DNA of 64,000 nt from Ceratopteris richardii (lineage: Eukaryota; Streptophyta; Polypodiopsida; Polypodiales; Pteridaceae). Of this stretch, positions 33,001 to 46,099 are shown piece after piece. The notes under the pieces are model-generated. The model made no database searches. It saw only the letters and a program-made list of their open reading frames with translations, and had not been told where the DNA came from. The stretch spans positions 112,103,806-112,167,805 of the forward strand of contig CM035433.1 in NCBI GenBank assembly GCA_020310875.1. Direction: 5' to 3'. The translations under genes and the position numbers were made by a program. Position 1 is the first letter of the stretch; every line of letters starts with the position of its first letter.

Positions 33001-36000
33001 ATTTTTTTTGAAGAGACAGGAAGTATATTAAAAATGGCATGTAAATATGTACAAAGGGTAGAGATGCCCCCACTTGAATGAAACAACAGCAAGCCAACTT
33101 GAGAAGGCCAACCTTTGAGATAGATGCTCATCGATTGTTACACAACACAACCATGTCAAGTCTATAGGGAGAGTAAAGAGTCAACTGAGAACTTCTCAAT
33201 TTTTGGGGAGCATAATCTTGGAGGTGCCTTCTCAATGAGAAATCAAGAGGAGGGGCAGAAGACATAGAGTCCAAATATTGTTGGCCGATCCTTCTGAGAC
33301 CCTTGTAGCAAGAGATAAAAAAGGAGCTCAAAACTTTGTTATTGAATAAAGCTTCATTCCTACTCCTCCATATATTCCAGAGGATGTGAGCTGTCCATAT
33401 ATTCCACTATACAAAGGCAAATTTGTTACAACAGCCAAGAATAATCTCTTTGTAGCTAAGCTTAAGTTTGTACTTCAGACAGAATGGGTGAAGGATTTGC
33501 CAAAAATTTTGAGCATGCCTGCAATTGAGAAAGAGATGGGGGACATCCTCCACATTGTCACAGAATTTACAAACACCAGAATTAATATTGAACTTCCTCT
33601 CTTTGCTGCCAGACCAGACTGCATTGTGTAGAGTAAGCCAAAGCAAAATAGAGTGTTTGATGTTGTAGGGCAGATTCCAAATACAAAGGAATCTATGACA
33701 CCAATCTTCAGGCTTCCAAACGAATTTCAATTTATTATTGAGTTTAGGGAGGATCATTAAGATGGACCCTCTTTTCTTCTTGTACTTCAGAAGCATATCC
33801 TGAGTAATATCAGACAGCAAGATGTTCATCCTCGCTTGAGAAATGCCAACCCTATCCACGAGCATTCTCCTATGCTTGAGGAGGACCTGCACACATCTAG
33901 GAGAAGCATTAGAACCCATAACTTGCTCTTCAGATAGAATCTCACCATTACTAGTGAGATCTTTCCAAGTGGTATATCGAAGCTTATAACATTTATGTTC
34001 TGTGATCCCCACATGACCATTATTCCAAAAAGACAACCAGCCAATCTAGAGGCTTTCCTATAAGAAAAAGTCAAATAAGTTAAAAAATATGTTATCTAGA
34101 CATACATACTTTTTCACATCCATCCACGCATTCCACACCCTACAACTCAAGCTAGAGCCAGTGGGAACGAAAGTGTTGAGGGAAGCAACAATATCCCAAA
34201 CAGAGTGGTTATTCCAAGCTTTCTAATCAGCCAAACTAAATCTGTGAACATTCCCTTTAATTAACAAAGCCCAACAGTCTTGAGAGTCCAAAGCCCTAAC
34301 TATTCATTTGGCCCACAAGTTAGAGGACATTTTTGAAGGACAAAATATCCCAAGCCCCCCTTCCTTTTTAGGTAAGCAACAGATTTCCCACCCAACTTTA
34401 GGGATTTTATTATGTATAAGACTCCCCCGAAAGGAACCTTCTGGAAAGACCAATAAGCTAATTGATATCAGCTTTATTAGGCATCCAACAAGAAAGAAAA
34501 TAAACAGCAGTGGGCAGAATGTAATGGTTAAGCACAAAGACATGGTGAGAAAGGGAAGATTGATAGGCATACCAAGTAAAAAGATTTTTTCTGACTCTTT
34601 CCATAACCCACTCCCACCTTTTATTTAAAGAGACTTGAAAACCCATGGGTATGCCCAAAATTTTGAAGATTTCTCCATCTCTTATTATTTCACAACCCAG
34701 ATTACTAATGCAATTAGGAACCATATTATCAGAGGCTTTGAAGGCGGTTTTCTTGTGATTTATGTGGGAACCAGTGTCTAGGCAAAACGTATTGAGAAAG
34801 TTTAAAATACATTTAGCATATTCATCATTAGCTTTAATGAGGATATTAGTATCATCAGCAAAGGCTTGCAAATAGAATTGTTTATCAGATCCAGGCAGAT
34901 TGATACCTTCAACTTTTTTCTTCAATAGCATCCTTAATCAACCAACCAAGGGCATCACTAACAATGGAAAACAAAAGGGGGACTAAGGGACAACCCTCAT
35001 GAATAGAACTTCTAAGTCTTAAGTGAGGGGAGAGGCTACCATTTATAGAAATTCTAGAATGGACATTTCCAAATAGAGTACCAACAGCTTTAATGAACCT
35101 CTTACCAGCACCAATATCATGAAGGGATTAGAGAATGAAATCCCATTCAATCCTATCATAAGCCTTGTCAAAATCTATCTTGAAGAAAAAATAGTGTTGA
35201 TTAGAGTCTTGGGCATAATCCATCCCTTTCCATAGAGAGATAATAGCATCAAGGATAAACCTGGCTTTCATGAACCCTTTTTGCTCAGGGAGAATGATAT
35301 CCTTCATGATGGGGCTCAATCTTCTAGCAAGGGTAGAGGCAAAAATTTTATAGATGGTTGTGAGACAGGTAATAGGTCTCCGGTTGTTCAAATCCTCTTT
35401 AGGTCCTTTTTTATGGATCAATTTTATAACTCTAGTGTTCACTTCAATAGGGAGAGTGCCTAGGCTAACAGAATCCTTCCAAATCAACAAAATATAAGGA
35501 GCTATGAAATCTTTCATAGCAATGAAAAATCATTAGGAAGACCATCCAAACCAGGAGTCTTGCAGGGTTTCAAATTACCAATGGTTTCTTTAATCTCACC
35601 GGCAGTGAGGGGCAGGTCCAATAAGGTAGCCAGGCTAGGAGGAATAGTTTTTTTCCTTTTAAGAGCAATGAGGGCTATGGCTCCATTGATATCCTCCCCC
35701 TACTTGGGAGTACTAGAGAAAACATTTGTAAAGAAGCTAATAGCCTCCTGCAAGTTCTCCTCAACAAATAAAGCAAATCCACCATTCTCCTTCTTGAGGA
35801 AAGGAATATAATCCTTGATCTTTTTCTGTTTCAAAAGAGTGAATATCCTTTTGGTAGGTCTGTCAAGATTCCCAACCCAAAATTCTCTTGAAGAGGTAAG
35901 GGTACTGCTAGCCTCAAGTTACTCTTTATATCTCAGTTTCTCTTGAAGGGATAAAATCAAGTCCATTTTATTAGGGTCTTGAGAGAAAGCCAGAAGATCT

Positions 36001-36525
36001 ATTTCCTTGGCAAGAACAAGTCTTCTTTTGGCTCTAGCTTCTCTTTTCAAATTCTTGAAGTGACTGAAGTGAACCTGAGTGTCTCTAACAGCTTTAGCCC
36101 AAGCTATACTAGGGTTAGCATACTTCTGCAAATAAATGGGCGATAATAGCCTTAGTCTTATCTATAACACAAGGGACTTTAAGCAAGGTAGGGTCGAGGT
36201 GCGGCCAAACCATCCTACCATGCGGTCCATCTTTCTTGAGCACCACCCTTATGGGGGAGTGATAAGAAATACAAAGGGTTTGATCAGCCTCACAATTGGT
36301 ATTACTGAATTGCTGAAGGTACGGAAGATTGCCATAGGCTCTGTCCAATCTAGCAGCATAGAGGAGGGGGGACTTCTGCTTGTTACTCCATGTGAATCCA
36401 GTGTGGGAGGATAAGTCAAACAAGTCATGAGTGGTGGAAAGAAATTTCCAGGCCTGCCATTCCTGACCCAAACCTTCATTCCTTCTTGAGTCATACCAAG
36501 ATCCAAAAATGGTTTTTGTCAAGTG
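33001..36525 (-). mobile_element. L1-type LINE, copy 2 (5'-truncated)
   Basis: Minus-strand L1 with the end of endonuclease, full reverse-transcriptase and zf-RVT regions. It ends at T8 (33003-33010 on the plus strand), which reads as a short poly(A) tail. The 5' end stops inside the endonuclease near 36525, where Copia-B sequence begins. 5' truncation is usual for LINE insertions. I could not confirm target-site duplications. Confidence 0.8.
33128..36520 (-). pseudogene. L1 ORF2: endonuclease end, reverse transcriptase, zf-RVT
   Basis: From high to low coordinates: GLGQEWQAW...FTWSNKQKSP and SYHSPIRVVL (endonuclease end, 36500-36180); an RT block KKGPKEDLNNRRPITCL, GFMKARFILDAI, KIDFDKAYDRIEWDF (35430-35128); LQAFADDTNILI with GIPMGF (34870-34650); GGLGIFCPSKMSSNLWAK (34350-34304); and a zinc-binding end, IWNLPYNIKHSILLWLTL, CKFCDNVEDVPHLFLNC, then ILWNIWRSRNEALFNN (33650-33330). 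The YADD loop is FADD here, as in other plant L1s. Stops and shifts (for example between 35128 and 34931) show it is dead. Confidence 0.9.
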
Positions 36526-37728
36526 CCATGGGCTCTTCCTCCATTCCTTGCAATTCATAGCTTCTTCATAGCTATTCGGTTCTTTTTCCTTGATTATCTA
36601 AGCCATGTATACATAATGCTTTGCAAACAAGTTATCATATGTTAACCTTTAAACTATATTATTACTCTTGAGGACCTTTCTCCACTTCTTTTAGGTGTGT
36701 TTTCCATTCTTTTTTCTTTGTTTTTCTACTCATGGGGTTTGAATTTCTTCTATCTCTTCATTTTCTAACATGCTCTCATCCACATAGCTTCCTTCTTCAA
36801 TTTCAGTCTTCTCTTTGCCTTTGATTTTGCTTTTTGTAGAGCTAGGTTGTCTTTCCCTAAGCCTTCCACTCCAAGGTGAGGGTGTCCTTATGTTGGATGA
36901 GTTTCTTAGACCACTTGATTTCATGCTTTCTTAAACTCTATCATCATTCTTCTTATCTATCTCACCTATTTATTCAACCTGCAATGAACTTGCACATGCA
37001 TACCAACGCTTCAACTCATCAAAAAGCAACATCCCTACTTACCTTTAGCTCTTTGGTGATAGGTTTGTAGCATTTATACCCCTTTTTTCCATAGAAAGTT
37101 CCATAATTTGTTAGGAGTTAAATAATGTATACCTAATCTAGGACATCTATTCATGATGTATGTGATTATATATGTAGCCTCTCCCCAATAACAATGCGGC
37201 ATATTCATTTCATTGTGCATAGAACTAGCTCTACTATGAGTTTGTTCATTCTCTCTTGTACCCTATTTTGTTGATGGGTATACTTGCATGTAAATTGTAT
37301 TTTGATACCATTGAACTACAAACATTCAAAAATTCATGAGAGAAGTACTCTCCCATCGATCAAATCTCAAAGTTTTGATAAGCTTGTCAGACACCTTCTC
37401 CACACGTGCCTTGAATTGTTTGAAGCAATGGAACACATTTGATTTGTTCCTAAGGCAATACAACCACACTTTTCTTGAAAAATCATCAATGAAGGTTATA
37501 AAATACCTATTTCGAGCAAGGGATGATTCTCTTGTTGGACCCCAAACATCCATATGAATGAGGTCTAAACATTTGCACTCACATAGATACTCTTCTTGAA
37601 GGGTAGCCTTGAGTATTTTTTTTGTTAGCAAGCTACACAAATTCCATGCAACATTTTTTATGTAAAATTTGGTAGATGTCTTACCAAGCTCCTCCTCTGC
37701 ATGTCCTTGAGCTTTTGTAGGTTGATTA
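36525..37728 (-). pseudogene. Copia-B pol (minus): end of pre-integrase, integrase, start of RT
   Basis: Starting at 37728 the minus strand reads NLQKLKDMQ, then ICVACQQKK, then the integrase core LDLIHMDVWGPTRES, NRYFITFIDDFSRKVWLYCL and IKTLRFD. A linker (36924-36730) with PSPWSGRLRERQ, EIEEGSYVDESMLENEE matches 46425-46600. The RT start KEPNSYEEAMNCKEWRK is cut by LINE copy 2 near 36525. The upstream half continues at 40693 beyond a nested LTR element. Stops are present. Confidence 0.85.
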
Positions 37729-38069
37729 TGTTGAGAATATGAGAGTGCATCTCCATTTTGTATTTGAAGATACTCCACTTCTAGTTCATTTCCATTTTAT
37801 ATTATATCTCTTTGTATTTGGCTACCTTTCCATTTGTTTCTACCTGTGTATTCATTCTCCTATAAGGGCATCCAACTCTATATAAGGAGGGCATCTCTCC
37901 CCATTTGTACTTTGTTAGCTTGAGGATCCTACTCCATGCTCTTGGAAAGCTCACTCTAATCCATGTGAGTTTTCCCATTTCATGGTCTACTCACTTTTGA
38001 GTCTCTTACTCTTTCATTTTGTGAGTACAATCTTCTTTTCATTTTGCTTCCACACGTGTACTTTCTACA
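37729..38069 (+). repeat. 5' LTR of the nested element
   Basis: 341 bp, TG...CA ends, with 'ctctatataagga' as a TATA box near 37892. The right LTR has the same box near 40494, with a longer segment before it. Confidence 0.85.
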
Positions 38070-38081
38070 TGGTATCAGACA
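38070..38081 (+). other. Primer binding site (initiator Met tRNA)
   Basis: TGGTATCAGACA directly follows the LTR end. TGGTATCAGA is complementary to the 3' end of plant initiator tRNA-Met. Confidence 0.85.
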
Positions 38082-38649
38082 ACTAGGTGGAGGTCTTGGT
38101 GGAGCATTTGGTGAGCATTTTGGTGACGATGCGGCAACTTGGTGGTGTGGATCTCCTTTTAACGGGAGAGGTCCTTTTTCCATCAATTTGTGATCTCTTT
38201 GGGTTGTACATTGCCCATTTTTCATTGTCCATCCTTTTTCATCATTTTTAGACCCTATCTTGTTCTTCCATTTTGGAGGTGCATTTCAACATTTTGTAGT
38301 ACTCATAAGCACTCTTTAGCATACATATTGGTAACATTATTAGGATCTCTCTTGTATGTAGTGTTAATAAACACTCTTGACTTGCCGCATGTTGATGTTT
38401 ATTTTGTGAGGTGATGGTGCATTTTTTTTCCAAGTGATTATAGTCACTATGGGGGACTCCTTCATCATTGTGATCAATCACTATGTAATTATTGGAGCAC
38501 CTTCTCTCAGTGATGACCATTACTAAGTACAACATGACAGTGAGATTTGATCATGACAAAGTTCAAGTCATCGATCAAGAACCCAAAGAAGTCATAACTC
38601 AAGGATTTGAAGACAATGGTCTCTACAAGCTTCCAATTTTCATGGCCAA

Positions 38650-39650
38650 TGATTAGAGCTTTAACTTGTGGCATTTAAAATTTGGACACACCTCTTACTT
38701 AGCAAAGATCTCTTCAAGTCATCTTGTCAAGGGTTTACCCAAGTTTGCACAAGTGGAGTTGAGCTACCAAGCATGTGCTAAGCAAACATTTACCCCTTTG
38801 ACTATGGAAGCATCCGTTTCCTCATCTAAACCCTTAGCATTAGTCCATGTCAATATTTGTGGACCTATGAATACACTATCACTAAGTGGGTCACTTTACT
38901 TTTTCCTGATAGTAAATGAATTCACTAGGTAAACTTGGGTTTATTCACTAAAATATGAAGAGGATAAAATTTCCAAGTTCAAGGAGTGGACACAGATAGT
39001 TCAAGATGACTTTCCAAGTTCTTTAAAAACCATCAAATTAGACGGAGATAGTGGCTTTGTCAACCACAATTTTTCCAAGTATTTGAAGAAGCAAGGTATT
39101 AAGTATCAAGCAAAGAAGGATAATCAACAAGGTATTTCTCTACAAAGGAGTTGAAGTGTGATCCAAATGGGAAAGACTATGCTTCATTAGAGGCAACTTC
39201 CACACGTGTAGGGGTGAAGTTATACACACAATAGTACATATTCTTAATAGAGGGTTCTCAAATGTTTTGAAGCAAACCCCATTCGAGGATTACTTTTAGA
39301 TGTGAGATATTTCAGAGTCTTTGGTAGTGATGCCTATATGCAAGGCCCTAATAATGATAGGCATAAGCAATACATTTTCATCGGTTATAATAGCTTGTAG
39401 AAGGCATACAAACTCTTTGACCCTAAGAGCCACTCAGTTAGAGTTACCAGAGACTACACTTTTGATGGATACTCTAAGTGTTCATTCCTTTTGGATTCTT
39501 CTGAGGATCCCAATCCTCCCATTTCCTCTTGAGAGGTGGATCATCCCACTACTAGACAATCACACTATGTGAAGCATGCCCTCTTTGTACATGGGTTTCT
39601 AGATCATGGTACAATTTTGGAGCATGAGGACTTAGAGATAGAGTCTTAGT
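38650..39650 (+). pseudogene. Copia-type pre-integrase and integrase remnant of the nested element
   Basis: LWHLKFGHTSYLAKISS (zinc-finger region of the integrase), VHVNICGPMNT and SGSLYFFLIVNEFTR (integrase core), IKLDGDSGFVNHNFSKYL (the D..GGE-type segment, degraded). After several stops and shifts comes FRVFGSDAYMQG, IFIGYN, KAYKLFDPKSHSV and TRDYTFDG, the usual end of a Copia integrase. No RT or RNase H follows before the right LTR, so the element is internally deleted. 38082-38649 and 39651-40309 hold no other recognisable coding. Confidence 0.75.
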
Positions 39651-40309
39651 TTACACTTTATATGGCTACACCTCCCATCGTACCATTGAAGTTTTCATTT
39701 CCCCTTAGCTTCAGTTGAGTTTTACTCCAAGATAAGTGACTTATCATTTTCCATTCATCTCTTTGATCAGTGACTCATCATTTTCCATTCATCTCTTTGA
39801 GAGTCCACTTACCTCATCTAGAGTAGCATTTTGAGCATACAATGTTCCATTCTTGGAATTCCCCCATCTTTCCATTCTACATAGGATGCTCTTGGATATA
39901 CAAGGATACATCAGATGTACTACCATGTGATTATCATTTCATGGTTCATGTTTTACATTTCATTATTGCGGGAACTAATTCTTGGCAAGGGTGGCTATTG
40001 TCAAAGCTTTGAAGGTTCCCACATATCACATGGAGTCATTTTATCTATCTTGCATGGAGGAAATATTGTCCACTAAGACATTCATGTACCTTGCTTTTGG
40101 CATATGTATGGAGCATCAGCTTGATCCATCTAGTGGAAGTCTTATGGAGTACTTGGCGATCACACATGGTCGATCCCACTTGGAGGCTATGGACTTCCAC
40201 ATAAAGATTTTCTTCTTGGTGATCGCATTGCTACTTCTACACTCATGGTGGACCTTTCTCTCATACCTTAGCAGCCTCCATACTCTACAAAATGGAGCTA
40301 CAAAGGAGG

Positions 40310-40692
40310 TGTTGAGAATATGAGAGTGCATCTCCATTTTGTATCTAGGAGACACTCTATTTCCAATTCATTTCCATTTTATATTATATCTCTTTTTATT
40401 TGAGTACCTTATCATTAAGTTCTACTCGTGTATTAATTCTCCTTCAAGGGGAATTATCCCACATATGATGTACTTTGGAGAGCCCGCTCCAACTCTATAT
40501 AAGGTGGTCCTCTCCCCCCATTTTTTACTTGGTTAGAAGCTTGAGAGGCCTACTTCATGCTATTGGGAAGCTCACTCTAATCCATGTGAGTTTTCCCATT
40601 TCATGCTTTACCCACTTTTGAGTCTCACACTCTTCCATTTTGTGAGTACTCTCTTTTTTTTTCATTTTTCTTCCATATGTGTACTCTCTACA
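40310..40692 (+). repeat. 3' LTR of the nested element
   Basis: 383 bp and aligned with 37729-38069. It differs mainly by an extra segment around 40440-40480 that the left LTR lacks. Confidence 0.85.
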
Positions 40693-42180
40693 GATGTGAA
40701 CTATTCTTTTATGCCATAGCTCCAACTCTATTATCCTCTTGTCTCCATATGTCACATACATTGAATGATGTGGCTGATTTATGTCTATTGTGAACATTCT
40801 CCCTTGCTTCTTTAGTTTTTCTATGAACTTGAAACATGCCTTTGGATCCTCAACAAACCAACCTTTTTCATTGAACCTAAATTGCTAGCTTTTTATACCA
40901 TTTGACCTACTGAAGTCAAGTTTTTTGTAAAAGTACGGACATATAATACCTATGATAAACACTTTTCCCATTCAGTCCCTTCAAAACTCATATCTCGAAG
41001 ATGTTGAATGGTATGCTCTAAGTTGTCATATATTTCAACATGTCCTTGATGCTTTGGGACCTAAAAATTACAAAAAAGATCCTTTTGACATGACATATCA
41101 TTGCTACATCCATTGTTACATACCATAAATCTTCACTAGCTTGTGTTGTATCTTCACCATACCTCATGGCAAGTAAAAAATTATTCCCTTGTTGGATGAT
41201 GTGTTTGCATATCTACGTTGGCCTCTAGAATTTACTATTGTTTCTTTCATTCCCTAGTCTTTGAGCTCTATGATAGCATTCATTTGCAAAATGACCCCAC
41301 ATATTGCATACAAAACATTCATTTGGAGTGTGTTGTTCTCTTCCACCAAATCTTCCACTTCTTCCTTTATTTGTTGCTCTTCTACATCTTTGAATTGTAT
41401 TTTTTAGTTTTCCTTGACCTTCTTGGCTTCTTTCATATCTTCCTCATCCTCTTATAGCACCTTGGTTGAGTCTTCCTCTTCCTCTACCTGCATACAACAT
41501 TTGCCCTTGGCTATCCTTGGCACGATTACCACCAATATTCATCTTTTCTGTCACCATGAGAGTGATTAGTTAATCAAAATTAGGAAGGGAATCCCTTACA
41601 TATAGTGAAGTTGTGAAGGCCCTCTATTTTTCATCATCTCTTAGTCCATTTAGGGTGTGGGCTACAAGATTGTGATCATGTGGGGCACAACCAATTTACC
41701 CTAATGCATGTGCAATATCTTTAACCTTTAATATGTAATCATTAATACCTTGAGAAGGTCCTTTCCTAAGATTATTTAGCTCATCCTTGAGCTGAATTTT
41801 CCTAGCTTTTGTGGAGGTGGATTACAATCTCTCCAATCACTTCCACACCTTCTTTGACGTATCCAAATCCTGAATATGTCATATCATGGAGTTGCTAATA
41901 TGCTGAGGTAAAATAAAAATGAATCTTTTGTCCTTTTAATCCCACTCTCTCACTACTCTTCTCTGGTCATTGGTTGGATTTAACTCATCTACATAGGGTT
42001 TTGGATCTCCACAACTCACAAGTCCCCACAGACCTTGCCCTATCAAAAATGTCTTAGTTTAAATCTCCATGGTTGGTGGTTTCTCTTTTGAGCTTGTCAA
42101 TATAAGCATTGAGATAAGCCATGATGAGCCTCCCCCTTGATGCAATGAAGTTGAAATAGATGTCACTTACCTAAAAAAAT
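40693..42180 (-). pseudogene. Copia-B gag, zinc knuckle and pre-integrase (minus)
   Basis: From 42180 downward: an ATG at about 42122 (MAYLNAYIDKLKRE), then a UBN2-type gag with STSTKARKIQLKDELNNL, GPSQGINDYILKVKDIAHAL, HDHNLVAHTLNGLRDDEK and SLPNFD (41900-41560). Then the zinc knuckle CFVCNMWGHFANECYHR (about 41310-41260). Then FTIDINQPHHSMYV and ELWHKRIVHI (pre-integrase, 40800-40700). There are many stops. Protease-region text lies between but is poorly kept. Copia-B continues at 37728 after the nested element. Confidence 0.85.
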
Positions 42181-42289
42181 AGAGCTATTCCCCTTGATGA
42201 AGTTTTATCTTTGATTCGATGACTTGTTTGCTTCCCTTTATTTGTTGATGCATGTTCTTTTCTTCTTTCCTTCAAAATTTGATGAGGTA

Positions 42290-45200
42290 TTTACTTGAAT
42301 TTAGCAAATCCTTTTCCTATCTTGGATACAGGTGCACGATGATGAGAAAGTTATATGACCTTTGCAAGAAGGACACAGATAGTGTTGTTGCTCATCTAAA
42401 TGAGTTTGATGCTATATTCTCTTAGTTACAGACTTAGAAAATGGATATGAATAATGAAATGAAAGCAGTCATGTTTTTATGCACCTTGCCATCATCTTGG
42501 GGATACATCTTGCACATCTATTAGCAATAGTGCATCTAGTGGTAAACTATTCTATGATGAAATATGTGGAGCACTCTTGAGTGAGGAGATTTGTACAAAA
42601 TCTTTGGTCAGCATTAAGAATGAAGAAGCATATAAAGTTCATGATTCATACCATGGAAGGAATCAACAACATGGCAGAAGCAAGAACAAGGAACATAATG
42701 TTCGTGATTTATACCAAGGAAAGAATCAGCAACATGGCAGGAGCAAGAATAGGGAAAAGAATGATCAATAGAATAAGAGTAGAACTAAATCAAGGAAGAG
42801 GGATATTGAATGCCATTATTGTCATAAGAAAGGACACATTAATAAAGAATCCTATGCATTAAAGAATGCTAAAGGTAAAGGACAAAATGTTGATGGGCAT
42901 GTTTCATAGCTATGTGCACCATCTGCTTCGATTGTGAAGATTGAAGAAATCAATGCTATTTATGATGATGTTGATGTGTTGACACTTGACAATATTGTGC
43001 CCACTAAGGCTCTTATGGCTGATTCTCTTTCCCACACATGGTTTCTAGACTTAGGTGCTTCTTTCCATGTGATACCACATAGAGAATGGTTCTCTAATTA
43101 TACAACAAAGTTTCTTGGTAACCCAAGACTTGGTGACTCTTACCAGTGTTACGTTGTGGGGATTGGAGATGCGGTTGTGTAGTTCTTTGATGGTTCTATG
43201 CATAATGTATGCCATCTACCTTAGTTATCACATAGTTTGATGTCAATTGGTTAACTTGAAGACCTTGGTTACAAGGTGGTTTTCTATGCCTAGTTTGTTT
43301 GCATATCAAAGTGCGATATGATTATTACAAAAGGAAAAAAAATGGCTCACTTTATCCTTTATTTGTATCATAGAAAGAACACTTGTTAGCTATTACCAAA
43401 TAGCTTGTGCCTTGTATTTGGCATGGCCGTTTGGGCCACATATCTCATAGTTGCATGGAAAACATTTCCCGTTTTGGCTACTTAGTTGTGTTAACTTTTT
43501 CTGATTTTTCATTTAGTGAGAATTTTCAATATGGAAAGCAAACTAGGAATGTGCATAAGTCACACATTGAATATTCAACTTAGCCTTTAGATCGTGTTCA
43601 TATAGATGTGTGTGGTCCTATGGTCATAAGTTCATTAGGTGGTTTTCCTTACCTTATCACTTTCATAGATGATACTACTAGAAAAGTCTGGGTATATCCT
43701 TTCAAATCTAAGGATGAGGTATTCCCTACCTTCAAAAAATGGTTTGCTTCAGTTGACATTGAAAATGGAACTAATCTCAAGGCTTTACATTCAGATAATG
43801 GGGGTGAGTATACCTCACATGAATTCAACATTTTCTACAGTCTAGAGGAATTTGTAGAGAATATAAAGCTCCTTATAGCTTTGTACAAAATCATGTAGGT
43901 GAAAGGATGAATAGAACTATTCAGGATAGAGTAGTTTCTATGCAACATCATGCAAACCTTTCACAAGGCTTTAAGGTAGAAGTAGTATTGACTATAGTTC
44001 ACGTGATTAACCTTTCACCTAGTACTACCAAAGTCCTCAAAGTGGCACAAGAGTTGTGGATAGGGAAGCCGCAAAATTATGATCATCCTCGATTTTTGGG
44101 TGTCAACCATATGTTCATATACCAAAAAATCTTAGACAAAAGTTGTACCATAAGTCAGAGAAATGTATTTTTCTTGGATATAGTTGAGAAGGCCCATTTG
44201 GATATCGCTTATGGGATCTTGAAACATGATCAGTGATTAGAAGTAGTGATGCCATTTTCAATGAGTCTAAGATGCATAAACAACCAGTTAATGAGGTTGA
44301 AGTTAGAAGAGTGGTGTTTGAGGATACTAATCCTCTAGTTAGCATGCATAAAAATGCTACACACAGGGATGTTCAAGAGAATTTCCAATCATATCAATCT
44401 ACAAATGTTCATGTTTAATGAACATTGAGATGTTCTACACGTGTCTCACATCCACCTGATACATATGTTCTAGGTTTGGATTTTGTTATGCTATCAGACG
44501 GTGATGAGCCTTCACAAAGCGGCTATGCAGATAGAGGATCATGTCAAGTGGGAGCATGCCATGAGGAGTGACTTGGATTCTATTCACAAGGATCGTATTT
44601 GGGATCTAGTACCTTTGCCAAAGGGTAGGAAAACTTTACCATGTAAATGGGTATATAAGCTAAAATTCACATCAGATAGTGCTTCTCCAAAGTACAAAGT
44701 ACAACTTGTTGCAAAGGGTTTTAAGAAAAAAATGGCCTTGATTTCGAGGGAATCTTCTCTCTAGTAGTCAAGATGACTACCTTGTGCATGTTGCTTGGAT
44801 TTATTGCAATGGAGGACTTAGATCTATTCCAAATGGATGTGGAAACTACTTTCTTGCATGGAGATCTTACATATAAGGTCTATATGGAACAACCAGAGGG
44901 TTATGTAGTTCTTGGCAAACAAAAGTCTAGTTTGTAAGCTAAAGAAGAACTTATATGGACTTAAACACTCCCCTAGACAATGGTACAAAAATTTTGATGC
45001 TTTTATGAAGTCTCACGCATATTCTCAAAGCAATGAGGATCATTGTCTATACACAAAGAGATACTTAGATGCCAGCTTGATATGCTTAATACTTTATTTT
45101 GTTTATATTTTGATTGCTGGAAAGTCTTCTTATGAGTTCTCATTTCTTAAAAAGAAGTGGAGTGAGACATTTGATATGAAGGATTTGGGGAATGCCAAAC

Positions 45201-46095
45201 ATATTCTTGGCATGTGCATTACTCGTGATAGGAGTAAAAAATGCATATACTTGTCTTAAAGTGAGTACATATCCAAAGTCTTCACATGTTCAATATGCAG
45301 GGTGGAAAGGCATTGAGTGCACCTTTAACCACATATGTGAAATTGAGCAAAGATGATTGCCCCAAATTAGATTAGGGAAATGAATTCATGACCAAAATTC
45401 CTTATCCCTCTGTTATGGGTAGTCTCATGTATTCTATGGTAGCTATGAGACTAGACATTGCATCTATAGTGGGAGTTGTGAGTAGATGTATGTCTAAAAC
45501 TAGCAAGAAGCATTGGGAAGTGGTCAAGATGATTTTGAGATATCTGAGTGGCACCAACGACAAGTTTCTATGTTTAGATAGAGGACATGTATCCATTATT
45601 GCTTACACAGGTTCTAATTATGTTGGTTGTGTAGACAATCAAAAGTCTACATCATTGTACATTTTCCATTCTTCTAGATGTTCTATCTCTTGGAGATGTC
45701 ATCCTTAAGGATTTACAACTATTTCCTTGACAAAATTAGAGTATGTTGCAGCAAGTGAGGCATGTACGGAAGCATTGTGTCTTTCTCATCTTGCTTGTGA
45801 TGTGGGTCTACCTCAACATGTGCCTCCTTTGCTAAGTGATTTTCAGAGTGCCATTTCTTTGTCTAATAATTTCATCTATCATGCAAAGACCAAGCACATT
45901 GAGGTGAGGTATCACTTCATTAGAGATTGCTTAGCCATTGAGTGCATTATTCTTGAGAATGTTCATACTTGAGATAATGTTGCAGATGCTTGGACCAAAG
46001 CTCTACCACTAGAGCTTTTGACACTCTTGTCACTTGATGGGGGTTACTTGATTCATGATCTTACACAACTACTTATATATTGTGTAACATAACAG
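42290..46095 (+). pseudogene. Copia-A copy 2: gag through RNase H, no LTRs visible
   Basis: gag starts in MMRKLYDLCKKDTDSV and MKAVMFLCTLPSSWG. Zinc knuckle CHYCHKKGHINKES (42812-42853, last Cys lost). Protease region TWFLDLGASFHVIPH (43036-43080; Leu stands where D-S/T-GAS is usual). Integrase VCGPM, TFIDDTTRKVWVY, LKALHSDNGGEYTS, and VGERMNRTIQ. RT: EHAMRSDLDSIHKDR, CKWVYKLKF, VCKLKKNLYGLKHSPRQWYK, then LYFVYILIAG where YVDD is expected, so the catalytic loop is lost. RNase H: TKLEYVAASEACTEAL, KHIEVRYHFI. At least ten stops. Left and right ends are cut (about 42290 and 46095) and abut Copia-B pieces. Confidence 0.9.
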
Positions 46096-46099
46096 TTGA

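Larger units (their letters stand above)
37729..40692 (+). mobile_element. LTR retrotransposon nested in Copia-B (no reverse transcriptase)
   Basis: Direct repeats at 37729-38069 and 40310-40692 both begin TGTTGAGAATATGAGAGTGC and end in TACA. TGGTATCAGAC follows the left LTR (38070), the initiator-Met primer site. AAAGGAGG precedes the right LTR as polypurine tract. Internal DNA is 2.2 kb with only integrase-region coding. The flanks gatta/gatgt share three of five bases, a decayed duplication at best. Removing it rejoins Copia-B as ...WHKRIVHI-NLQKLKDMQ. Confidence 0.88.
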
